Part shown: piece after piece, positions 6,291-13,180 of the stretch | Numbering within the stretch: position 1 is the first letter of the stretch | Layout of the letters: each line of letters opens with the position of its first letter | Origin: DATKXO01 sp035528995 | GTDB taxonomy: Bacteria > Planctomycetota > Phycisphaerae > UBA1845 | Assembly (NCBI GenBank): GCA_035528995.1 | Contig: DATKXO010000263.1 | Location: 1 to 15,555, forward strand | Reading direction: 5' to 3' | Length of the DNA stretch: 15,555 bases | The notes under the pieces: generated by a model | Told to the model about the DNA's origin: nothing | The model's database searches: none | The model's input: the letters and a program-made list of their open reading frames with translations, nothing else | Made by a program: the position numbers and the translations under genes

Positions 6291-6616
6291 AGGTCACTCT
6301 CCCCGCCGTCGCGCCAACGGGCGATGGCCCGCACCTGGTGGTCGAGCTGTCGCACGATGGCGCCGCTGAGGTCGTTGCTTTGGGCCGCTCCCGCCCGCTC
6401 GGCGATGATCTGGTCGAGCTGGGCGGCGAAGACCTCTTCGCCGCGACCGCCGTGCCCGTACTTGCCCTGCAGGGTGCTGGCCCGCATGGTCCGCAGCATC
6501 GATCCGTAGAACACCGAGCCGACCAACTGGTCGGCCGTCTCCCGCAGGCGGGTTTGCATCCGCCCGACGGTGTCGGTCGTCGCGGTGATCGGTTGAATGG
6601 CGCTCAGTGCTGACAT
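6287..6616 (-). CDS. flgJ: Stand-alone rod-binding protein (FlgJ N-domain type)
   Basis: The protein resembles the N-terminal rod-capping domain of FlgJ, which promotes polymerisation of rod subunits in the periplasm. Its 109 residues carry the domain pattern: LVGSVFYGSMLRTMRAST (31-48), then GRGEEVFAAQLDQIIAERAG (57-76) and a final SGAIVRQLDHQVRAIARW helix. The C-terminal muramidase (glucosaminidase) domain of enterobacterial FlgJ is missing. Single-domain versions are common outside Gammaproteobacteria, where a separate wall hydrolase opens peptidoglycan; none is encoded in this window. The ATG at 6616 follows the flgI stop by two bases, with AGGGA inside the end of flgI, which suggests translational coupling. 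Confidence 0.87.
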   Translation of the reverse strand: MSALSAIQPITATTDTVGRMQTRLRETADQLVGSVFYGSMLRTMRASTLQGKYGHGGRGEEVFAAQLDQIIAERAGAAQSNDLSGAIVRQLDHQVRAIARWRDGGESDL

Positions 6617-6618
6617 CT

Positions 6619-7743
6619 CTAGTCCCTGACAATCAACCTGGCGTGGAGGGCGCCCATGCCATGAATCTGCGTCAGAATCGAGATCCGATCGTCGATCGGA
6701 ACGTTCAACCGGTTCAAAGCCTCGAGCAGGTCGGACAGGTTGGTGCCACCCTTGCGGCCGGGGTCCAGGGCGATGAACTGCTGGACCTGCGGCTCGGCCA
6801 GGGTGAGCCCGGATTCGTCCTGGATGGTGCTGACCGTGATGGTCAGCCCCCGGTGCGAGACGATCACCGGCGAGACCTTCGCGTTGCCCGAGACGACGAT
6901 GGTCCCCGAGGTCCGGTTGACCACGACGCGGGCCTCGCCCGAGGAGATGAGCAGCTCGACCTCCTCGATCTGACTGATCCAGTCGGCCGGGTCACCGACC
7001 TGCGATTCGGGCACCAGCACGAGCACGTTCTTGAGGTCCGCCGCCAGGGCGACGTGCTCGACGTCCGCGGCCAGAGCCAGGGCCGAATCGATGGCCTGGG
7101 CGATCTCCCGGGCCAGCGTCCAGGAGGCATGGTTGTCGTCGATGACCAGGGTGACGTAGGTCTGGTGCGGCTGCACCCAACTGTTGGAGAAGGGCAGATC
7201 GCGGCCCGGTGCGGTGAAGGCGTGGACCACGTCCTCGAGAACGACGGCACCGTTCTGGATGGTGCCGCTGGTGGCGATCTGATCGTCGGGCAGCATCACC
7301 TTGCCGGCGGCCATGGCGAAGACCGTGTCCACGTTGCGGTCCGGATAGAGCAGGGGAGCCGGCAGCAGCCGACCACCCCGCAGGCTCTTGGCACTGCCGA
7401 AGGTGCTGACCTGCACGTCGATCTGGGAGCCCTCGCGGGCGCCGCTCTCCGGCAAGGTGGCTTCCAGGAAAACGATGGCCACGTTCTTGGTGTCCTTCAG
7501 TTCTTCCATCGAGGTGACGGGGTTGGCGTAGAAGCCGGACAGAGCCTGGGCGAGAGGCCTCATGGCCATGGCGTAGTCGTCGCCGTCACCGGTGCCGTCC
7601 AGCCCGACCACCAGGCCCATGCCGGTCAGGTAGTTGATGCCCTGACCTTTGAGCCGGGTGACGTCGCCCACGCGGGCGGTGACGCTCGCCCGGGCGACGA
7701 CCGGGAGAATCAGGATCGAGATGGCCACAAACGTCTTATGCAC
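6619..7743 (-). CDS. flgI: Flagellar P-ring protein FlgI
   Basis: FlgI forms the P ring around the rod in the peptidoglycan layer. It has 374 residues, near the usual 365. A Sec signal peptide is visible (MHKTFVAISILILPVVARA, cleavage near 19/20). The mature start has RVGDVTRLKGQGINYLTGMGLVVGLDGTGD (25-54), the family signature. Later come GAREGSQIDVQVSTFGSAKSLRGGRLLPAPL, GRDLPFSNSW, ARVVVNRTSGTIVVSGNAKVSPVIVSHRGLTI and the C-terminal LNRLNVPIDDRISILTQIHGMGALHARLIV. The start is GTG at 7743, with GAAGGG seven bases upstream; 11 bases separate it from flgH. It needs FlgA for assembly, and flgA is two genes upstream. Confidence 0.98.
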   Translation of the reverse strand: MHKTFVAISILILPVVARASVTARVGDVTRLKGQGINYLTGMGLVVGLDGTGDGDDYAMAMRPLAQALSGFYANPVTSMEELKDTKNVAIVFLEATLPESGAREGSQIDVQVSTFGSAKSLRGGRLLPAPLLYPDRNVDTVFAMAAGKVMLPDDQIATSGTIQNGAVVLEDVVHAFTAPGRDLPFSNSWVQPHQTYVTLVIDDNHASWTLAREIAQAIDSALALAADVEHVALAADLKNVLVLVPESQVGDPADWISQIEEVELLISSGEARVVVNRTSGTIVVSGNAKVSPVIVSHRGLTITVSTIQDESGLTLAEPQVQQFIALDPGRKGGTNLSDLLEALNRLNVPIDDRISILTQIHGMGALHARLIVRD

Positions 7744-7754
7744 GAATCAGCCCT

Positions 7755-8477
7755 TCAAATCGGCTTCAGGAAATCCAACAACTGGGGAATCCAACCGCGG
7801 GTGGCCGCGTCCTTGATCGCGCCTTCGTTCTGGACGTCGATACGCAGGCCGGCGAGTTGCGTGCTGAGGACGGTGTTGTCCGGCGTCAGGTCCGTGCTGC
7901 GGCACTGACCGGTGAGGGTTACTCGGGCGATCTCCTCGTCGTGCTGGACGCGGCTGACGGCCTCGATCACCAGGTTGCCGTTGGGCTTGATGTCGACGAT
8001 GGTGCCGCTGATCCGGGTGACGAAGAGATCCTCGCGGGTGTTGTCACCCTCGGTCTTGAGTCCCAGGCCGAACTTGTAGTCCACGTTGGGCTTGCCGCGG
8101 TAGAAGGTCGTGGCGCCCAGTCCCCCGTCGATGGGCTTGAAGAAGGCCTCCAGCTCGCTCTTGATGTCGAAGTCCTTTTTGGTCTCGAGCTCGGAGTCGG
8201 CCTCGAACTTCTTCTGCTGGCGCACGATGATGGTGACGATGTCGTGGACCTTGAACTTTTTGGGCGGCTTCACCTTGACGGCGATCAACGAATGCCGCTC
8301 GAGGAGCGGGTTACCGAGCGGTTCGCTGGCCTCACGGGCCGAGGGAGCCTGCGGGCCCGCCGAGGCGGGTTCGGCCCCGGCGACGCGCTTGCTCAGCGAC
8401 GAAGTCTGGGCCATCGCCTGGGGAGCGAAGGGCAGCATGATCAGCAACACCAGCACCGCAGAGCGGAGTGATCTCAT
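7755..8477 (-). CDS. flgH: Flagellar L-ring protein FlgH, without lipobox cysteine
   Basis: FlgH builds the L ring in the outer membrane around the distal rod. The 240 residues include the conserved core HDIVTIIVRQQKKFEADSELETKKD (78-102), FYRGKPNVDYKFGLGLKTEGDNTREDLFVTRISGTI and the NGNLVIEAVSRVQHDEE segment, ending with the usual DAATRGWIPQLLDFLKPI. Enterobacterial FlgH is a lipoprotein with an LxGC lipobox. Here the N-terminus is a plain Sec signal, MRSLRSAVLVLLIMLPFAPQAMA, with likely cleavage at AMA|Q, and no cysteine lies near it. The ATG at 8477 overlaps the flgA stop as ATGA and has GGGAGG about six bases upstream. Confidence 0.96.
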   Translation of the reverse strand: MRSLRSAVLVLLIMLPFAPQAMAQTSSLSKRVAGAEPASAGPQAPSAREASEPLGNPLLERHSLIAVKVKPPKKFKVHDIVTIIVRQQKKFEADSELETKKDFDIKSELEAFFKPIDGGLGATTFYRGKPNVDYKFGLGLKTEGDNTREDLFVTRISGTIVDIKPNGNLVIEAVSRVQHDEEIARVTLTGQCRSTDLTPDNTVLSTQLAGLRIDVQNEGAIKDAATRGWIPQLLDFLKPI

Positions 8478-9625
8478 CGTCGTCCTCCCATCTCGGCCAA
8501 TTGGGGACTCCCTCTGTCTTCGGCCGGTGCGCCGCCCAGGCGCAGCTCGACACGTCGCGGTCCGGTGATCAGCCCGGTCAGGATGCGGCCCTTACGCTCG
8601 CTGCTGCGCAATTCCACCAGGTCACCCAGGCTTCCGGTCTCCATGGCCTTGGCGCTGGTCATGATGCTGACCCCGCCGACACTGGAGAACACGTCCACCA
8701 ACTGTCCGCGCTTGACCAGCGGGACCATCTCCACGTCCTGTCCCTGCAGAGCAGTCCCCGCCGGCAGGAAGCGCTTGGCCCGCTGGCCGATGACCTGGGA
8801 GAGATCGCCCAGACCCAGACGCTCGAGCCGGTCGAACTCGATCTCCACCAGGTGCACGCTTTCCGGCCGAATCTCGGCGTGCTGGTTGATCGCCCGTCGT
8901 GCCACGACGACGTCGCGGAAGAAGTGAACGATGGGCTGAAGCTCGACCTTCTGCAGCAGTCGTCCCTCGCGGCGGACCTCGACCAGCACGTCGATCAGGC
9001 CCAACGGCCGACCCGAACGACGACGAACCGCAAACGAATACTGGGGGCCGGCAAGATCGAGCACGCCACCGGCCCGCGGTCCGAAGTCGACCTGCACGCG
9101 GCCTCCGTAGCGCGACAGCTCGTCCTCGAAGTACACGACGACCGCGTCGCGGAGCGTCTGAGGTTCGACGACCTCGGAAGCTCCGTCAGACGCCGCGGCT
9201 GCCGCTGCTGTTTCGACCGGTGCGGCCGACAGGACTCTCGGGCGGGTCACGCCGCACTCGACGGCACCCTTCACGATGGTGCGGGCCATGTTAATGTCAG
9301 CGGCGGTGAGGACCTCGCGCAGTTCGCGCAGCGTAATGACCGTCGATCCGCCCTGAGGAGGTGAGGGAACCACGACGAGGTCCCTCAACCGCTCATGCGT
9401 CTCGGCGTTGAAGTTGGACAGCTCGCACAGGTCGCCGACCTGTACCTGGTCCTGCACCACGACGGCCGTGGGCCACAGCCGAACGGTCGGCTGGACCGGG
9501 GGCGTGGTCGACGGCCGCGGGCCGGCCAGGCAGACCGAGGGTGCGAACGCCAGGGCGATCAGCCCCAACGCCACCCGCAATCCTCCGCCGCTCCCCGGCT
9601 TGTCGCACTCCTTGCTGTTCATCAT
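8474..9625 (-). CDS. flgA: P-ring assembly chaperone FlgA, long form with SAF domain
   Basis: FlgA is a periplasmic chaperone that assists FlgI polymerisation. A signal peptide is visible (hydrophobic core LRVALGLIALAFAPSVCLA, about 16-34). An N-terminal domain follows (about 48-130; VQVGDLCELSNFN, then LRELREVLTAADIN). An alanine-rich linker (about 138-146) leads to the classic FlgA region: LRDAVVVYFEDEL (158-170), then the SAF-like segment FFRDVVVARRAINQHAEIRPESVHL (235-259) and GTALQGQDVEMVPLVKRGQLVDV (290-312). At 383 residues it is well above the roughly 220 of E. coli; the excess is the N-terminal domain and a C-terminal tail. ATG codons at 9625 and 9622 both fit. AGGA is 4 or 7 bases upstream, so 9622 has the better spacing. 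It follows flgG by 30 bases. Confidence 0.93.
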   Translation of the reverse strand: MMNSKECDKPGSGGGLRVALGLIALAFAPSVCLAGPRPSTTPPVQPTVRLWPTAVVVQDQVQVGDLCELSNFNAETHERLRDLVVVPSPPQGGSTVITLRELREVLTAADINMARTIVKGAVECGVTRPRVLSAAPVETAAAAAASDGASEVVEPQTLRDAVVVYFEDELSRYGGRVQVDFGPRAGGVLDLAGPQYSFAVRRRSGRPLGLIDVLVEVRREGRLLQKVELQPIVHFFRDVVVARRAINQHAEIRPESVHLVEIEFDRLERLGLGDLSQVIGQRAKRFLPAGTALQGQDVEMVPLVKRGQLVDVFSSVGGVSIMTSAKAMETGSLGDLVELRSSERKGRILTGLITGPRRVELRLGGAPAEDRGSPQLAEMGGRR

Positions 9626-9655
9626 TGCATCCTGCGTGATGTCAGGCGCGAGTCA

Positions 9656-10465
9656 CTAGAATCTCCTCAGGTTGCTGACCACCTGCAGCGCCTGGTCGGC
9701 GCTCTGGATCGACTGGCTGTTCAACTCGAAGGCCCGCTGGGTCTGAATGAGGTCGATCAACTCGCGAACGGGATCGACGTTGCTGCCCTCGAGCATGCCC
9801 TGCTGGATGGCCCCCAGGCCGTCCTCCTGTGGATCGCCCGTGATGGGGGCGCCGGAGGCATCGGTTTCGGTGTAGAGGTTGCGTCCGATCTGCCGCAGTC
9901 CCTCGGAATTGACGAAGCGGGCCAGCTCGACCTGTCCGACCGTGGACAGCACCGATGAGCCGGTCTGTTTGACCTGCACCTCGCCGTTGCGCCCGACGAC
10001 GATCTGAGTGACGTCGTCGGGAATGGTGATCTGCGGCTCCAGGCGGGCCCCCTCCGTGTTGCCCAGCACGACGTTGCCCTCGGCGTTGATGGTGAAGTTG
10101 CCGGCCCGCGTGTAGGCCGTGACCTCCTGGCCGTTGTCGATGGCCGAGACCTGGAAGAAGCCGTCTCCCTCGATGGCCAGGTCGAGCGGCCGATCGGTCT
10201 GGTCTCGCGGTCCCTGCTGGAAATTGAGCTGGGTGCCGGAGATCTGCACGCCCAGGCCGATCTGGATGCCGTGGGGGATGGGCTCGTCGTCCGCGTTGGG
10301 CGTTCCGGGCTCGCGCTTGATCTGGTAGAGGAGGTCCTCGAAGTTGACCCGCGAGCGCTTGAAGCCGACCGTGTTGACGTTGGCCAGATTGTTGGCCACG
10401 ACGTCCAACTTGTTGTCCAGGGCCTTCATGCCCGAGGCGGCGGCATGCAATGCCGTGATTGCCAT
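9656..10465 (-). CDS. flgG: Distal rod protein FlgG
   Basis: FlgG forms the distal rod that passes through the P and L rings encoded just downstream. Its 269 residues are close to the usual 260. The N-terminus MAITALHAAASGMKALDNKLDVVANNLANVNTVGFKRSRVNFEDLLYQ is nearly consensus, including the ANNLAN..TVGFK rod motif (24-36) and the FEDLLYQ segment typical of FlgG. Mid-protein RPLDLAIEGDGFFQV (92-106) and the C-terminal SNVDPVRELIDLIQTQRAFELNSQSIQSADQALQVVSNLRRF confirm the family. The ATG at 10465 has AGGAG nine bases upstream. It begins 12 bases after the flgF stop, so the two rod genes are co-transcribed. Confidence 0.98.
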   Translation of the reverse strand: MAITALHAAASGMKALDNKLDVVANNLANVNTVGFKRSRVNFEDLLYQIKREPGTPNADDEPIPHGIQIGLGVQISGTQLNFQQGPRDQTDRPLDLAIEGDGFFQVSAIDNGQEVTAYTRAGNFTINAEGNVVLGNTEGARLEPQITIPDDVTQIVVGRNGEVQVKQTGSSVLSTVGQVELARFVNSEGLRQIGRNLYTETDASGAPITGDPQEDGLGAIQQGMLEGSNVDPVRELIDLIQTQRAFELNSQSIQSADQALQVVSNLRRF

Positions 10466-10477
10466 TGCGATCAGCTC

Positions 10478-11257
10478 CTATCCGATGCGCCCGACCCGGG
10501 AGACGGCCTGCCCGATCGTGCTGTCCTGTAGCGAGATCATGTTGGCGTTGAGCTGGTAGGCCCGTGAGACCTCGATCATGCTGGCCAGACCCCCGATGGG
10601 GTTCACGGTGCTCTGTTCAACGTGGCCGGCCAGAACGCTGCTCCGCTGGGCCGGTCCGACGCGGCCACCGGTCGCCTGGAAGAGGTTGGCGCCGACCTTG
10701 CGCAGGTTGTCGCGGTCGTCGAACTCGGCCAGGCCGAGCTTGCCGACAACGGTAGTGCCCTGCCGAATAGTCCCGTCCGCGGCGATCCGCGGCCGACCGG
10801 CCGTCGCCGGGAGCAGAACGATCGGCGCACCGGCGTCGTCGAGCACCTTGGCCCGACCGCCGTTGGCCACCATGACCAGTTCGTTGTCGGCGTTGGTGGT
10901 GAAGCGGCCGTCGCGCGTGTAGCGGAGGTCATCGCCCACGCGCACCGCGAAGAACCCGTCACCGTCGATCGCGGCGTCCAGGGGGTTATGGGTCTGCGTA
11001 ACGGGCCCCTGAGCGAAGCTGTGGTAGGTCGGCGCGACGAAGGAGCCGCCCGACAAGCCGTCCATCGCACCGAACAACGAATCGCCGACCGTGGATCCGC
11101 CTTCCGGGCCGGCGCCTTCCACGGCGCGCTCGCGAATGACGGCCAGGTCCTGCTTGAAGCCGACCGTGTTGGCGTTGGCCAGGTTGTTGGCCAGGACGTC
11201 CTGGCGATACTCGTTCGCCTGCATCCCGGCGGCGGATAGCCACAGTCCGTAGGTCAT
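10478..11257 (-). CDS. flgF: Proximal rod protein FlgF
   Basis: This is a rod protein of the FlgF/FlgG family, 259 residues (E. coli FlgF is about 251). It has the family motifs GLWLSAAGMQANEYRQDVLANNLANANTVGFKQD (4-37), NPLDAAIDGDGFFAV (91-105), YTRDGRFTTN (113-122) and the C-terminal STVNPIGGLASMIEVSRAYQLNANMISLQD (216-245). FlgF is chosen over a second FlgG because it lacks the FEDLLYQ stretch and stands immediately before an unmistakable flgG. The frame is open to 11497, but the start at 11257 gives the canonical N-terminus and has GGAG nine bases upstream. Upstream residues are unconserved. Its ATG overlaps the stop of a small candidate ORF as ATGA. Confidence 0.93.
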   Translation of the reverse strand: MTYGLWLSAAGMQANEYRQDVLANNLANANTVGFKQDLAVIRERAVEGAGPEGGSTVGDSLFGAMDGLSGGSFVAPTYHSFAQGPVTQTHNPLDAAIDGDGFFAVRVGDDLRYTRDGRFTTNADNELVMVANGGRAKVLDDAGAPIVLLPATAGRPRIAADGTIRQGTTVVGKLGLAEFDDRDNLRKVGANLFQATGGRVGPAQRSSVLAGHVEQSTVNPIGGLASMIEVSRAYQLNANMISLQDSTIGQAVSRVGRIG

Positions 11258-11445
11258 CGCCCGTCGCTCCGCGTGATCGACCGATGGCGCTGTGCAGGTG
11301 TGCCGGCGGTCCGGGCCGCGGCTTCCACCAGGTAGACGGCCAGCGCCCGCCGGGCGGCCCGCTGAACCATGCCGCCCAACTCCGCCCAATCGCGAGGACG
11401 GACCTCGATCGACGGAAAATCTGTAGCAGCGCACTTCGGTCTCAT
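11254..11445 (-). CDS. Candidate small ORF coupled to flgF, unknown function
   Basis: I do not recognise this 63-residue reading frame. It starts at ATG 11445 (AGGTG a few bases upstream; an in-frame ATG at 11475 would add 10 residues). Its TGA overlaps the flgF start as ATGA, the geometry of translational coupling also used at flgA/flgH. About residues 14-48 (from EVRPRDWAELGGM to AAARTAG) use mostly G- or C-ending codons like the neighbouring genes and would form an amphipathic helix. The first 13 and last 15 codons look less coding-like. No signal peptide or transmembrane segment is visible. It could be a coupling peptide, a small flagellar accessory protein, or a chance frame in GC-rich DNA. 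Confidence 0.33.
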   Translation of the reverse strand: MRPKCAATDFPSIEVRPRDWAELGGMVQRAARRALAVYLVEAAARTAGTPAQRHRSITRSDGR

Positions 11446-11502
11446 CACACACCTGGCGCGGTTGCCTGATGACAAACCGCGTCCCTTGACGGATCAACCA
11501 GG

Positions 11503-11517
11503 ACAGTCCGTGTGCCA
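11503..11517 (-). promoter_or_regulatory. Weak sigma-54-like promoter before the flgF operon
   Basis: The minus strand reads TGGCACACGGACTGT. The -24 element TGGCAC is exact and the spacing to the -12 element is correct, but the -12 element is CTGT rather than TTGC, so the key GC is GT. Sigma-54 drives rod and hook genes in many flagellated bacteria. The match is partial and in GC-rich DNA could be chance; it would place a start about 245 bases before flgF. Confidence 0.22.
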
Positions 11518-11663
11518 GAGACCCCGCGCCGCGCGGTCCGGCGGGGAGCCCACCGGAGGGCCGGGAAACGCAACTCTTTATGGGTCAGCGGGTTACAGAC
11601 GGCAACAATCTGAAATGTGGACCGGTCCGCCAAGCATCAGCGCCGGCCGCGAGGCGCAAGACC

Positions 11664-11679
11664 TGCCGCGGCGGCGGCA
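11664..11679 (-). terminator. Hairpin just after murD, no T tract
   Basis: One base after the murD stop the transcript reads TGCCGC-CGCC-GCGGCA: a perfect 6-bp GC stem with a 4-base loop. No run of T follows, so it is not a canonical intrinsic terminator. It may stabilise the 3' end or separate murD from the flagellar operon with the help of a termination factor. Confidence 0.3.
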
Positions 11680-11680
11680 A

Positions 11681-13072
11681 CTACTGCCGGTCGTGCAACC
11701 GCCGGACCGCCTGGACAAACGCCCGGCCGCGGTCCTCGTAGTTGACGAACTCGCCGTAGCTGGGTGCGCCGGGTGACAGCAGAATGACACCGCCGGCGGG
11801 CGCATTTTGATGAGCACGTTCGACGGCGTCGGTCAGGTCGGACGCAACCTCGACGACCGGGCGCCCCCGGGCACCGCGAGCGGCCGTCAACGCCCGGGCG
11901 ATCACCGGTCCGCTTTGGGCCATACAAACGACCGCCTTTGCTCGGTCGATCAGGGCCTGGAGCAGGGGGGCGATGTCGTCACCACGGTCCTGGCCCCCGA
12001 CGATCGCGATCACCGGTTGATCGAACGACGCCAGGGCGGTGGCCGTCCCGGCGGGCGTGGTGGATTTGGAGTCGTTGAAGTAGTCGACGCCGCCGAACGC
12101 GCCAACGTGTTGCAGCCGATGGGGCAGACCGGGGAATCCGGCCATGCGGTCGCGGGCCACGTTCTGCTCGACGCCCAACAGGCGGGCGACGGTCGCGGCA
12201 CAGGCCGCGTTGGCCTGATTGTGGGGGCCTGGGATGAGCAACCCGAACGGTTCCGAGGGTTGCGGTACGAACAACAGCCGCGCTCGGGTTCGCTCTGCGA
12301 TTGCCTCGACAGCCTTTCGGAGCGCCGCATCGTGAGCACCGACGACCGCGAGGCTGCCGGGCTCCTGCAATCGAAACAGGTTCAGCTTGGCGGACAGGTA
12401 AGCCTGAAAGTCGCCGTGCCGGTCCAGATGGTTCGGCCAGGCGTTCGTGATCAAGGCGACGTGAACGCCGCGCTTCGTACGGGCGAAGGTATCCAACTGG
12501 AAGCTGGACAGCTCCAGGATGACGAGATCGCTCCTGCCGATGTCGTCCAGGTCGCCCAGCAGGGACCGGCCGACGTTGCCGCCGAACCAGACACGGCGGT
12601 CGCCCGTAGTCAACGGCTGCAAGGCCTCAAACAGCAGGGCGCAAGTCGTGCTCTTGCCGGCCGTTCCGGTGACGCCGATCACGCGCCCAGGGCAGCGCTC
12701 CAGAAACAGGTTGATCTCCGTGGTCCACGGAGTCCCGCGCTCTACGATACGGGCGAAGAACGCGCTGCTGCGTCGGTCAACCGCCGGGTTGACCACGACG
12801 AGGTCGGCGCGGTCCAGGTCGCGATCGTCGTGCCGGCCGAGGTGGAAGGTGATATCGCAGTCGGCCAGCTCCGCGACCGAATCGGCCAGGGCGCTTTGCG
12901 GCGCCGAATCAGTGACGGTGACCGTGGCACCGTGCCGGCAGAGCCAGCGACAGACGCCCACGCCGCCACCGAAGCGGCCCAGACCCATGACCAACACGTT
13001 GCGGTCATTGAACTGCGAACCTGGCCCGCACTCGCTGTCGCCGGTTTCCACGTCGCTCTCGACCACTCCCAC
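11681..13072 (-). CDS. murD: UDP-N-acetylmuramoyl-L-alanine--D-glutamate ligase
   Basis: MurD adds D-glutamate to UDP-MurNAc-L-Ala with ATP in the cytoplasm during peptidoglycan precursor synthesis. The 463 residues show the whole Mur ligase layout: an N-terminal Rossmann domain with VLVMGLGRFG (26-35), the ATP loop GTAGKSTT (136-143), ELSSFQLD (187-194), NHLDRHG (214-220), AYLSAKLNLF with the likely carbamylated Lys229, HRL (318-320), NDSKSTTP (333-340) and GGQDRG (359-364). The C-terminal LLSPGAPSYGEFVNYEDRG (431-449) is the D-Glu site; Ser438 and Tyr445 align with E. coli Ser415 and Phe422, while the usual Asp is Gly440. The start is unsettled: GTG at 13072, 13066 or 13051 all fit, and the core begins near residue 21. 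It is isolated from other mur/fts genes. Confidence 0.96.
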   Translation of the reverse strand: MGVVESDVETGDSECGPGSQFNDRNVLVMGLGRFGGGVGVCRWLCRHGATVTVTDSAPQSALADSVAELADCDITFHLGRHDDRDLDRADLVVVNPAVDRRSSAFFARIVERGTPWTTEINLFLERCPGRVIGVTGTAGKSTTCALLFEALQPLTTGDRRVWFGGNVGRSLLGDLDDIGRSDLVILELSSFQLDTFARTKRGVHVALITNAWPNHLDRHGDFQAYLSAKLNLFRLQEPGSLAVVGAHDAALRKAVEAIAERTRARLLFVPQPSEPFGLLIPGPHNQANAACAATVARLLGVEQNVARDRMAGFPGLPHRLQHVGAFGGVDYFNDSKSTTPAGTATALASFDQPVIAIVGGQDRGDDIAPLLQALIDRAKAVVCMAQSGPVIARALTAARGARGRPVVEVASDLTDAVERAHQNAPAGGVILLSPGAPSYGEFVNYEDRGRAFVQAVRRLHDRQ

Positions 13073-13180
13073 ATCCGAGATACCGCAGCCACCCGGAAGT
13101 CCCGTCCAGGCCCGGCGTACAACTCCGCGACGGTTCGTCCCACCACACGGCGCGGACGCTCGAACGGTTGACCCGCAGCA

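Larger units (their letters stand above)
11446..11680 (-). other. Non-coding stretch between murD and the flagellar operon
   Basis: No convincing gene is seen here. It contains the hairpin directly after the murD stop, a 10-base palindrome GGACCGGTCC (11619-11628) that may be chance, a GC-rich segment able to fold (about 11521-11540), and a sigma-54-like site at 11503-11517. The flagellar operon has no other obvious promoter region before flgF, so its promoter most likely lies in this stretch. A sigma-28 type promoter (TAAA...GCCGATAA) was not recognised. Confidence 0.45.
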
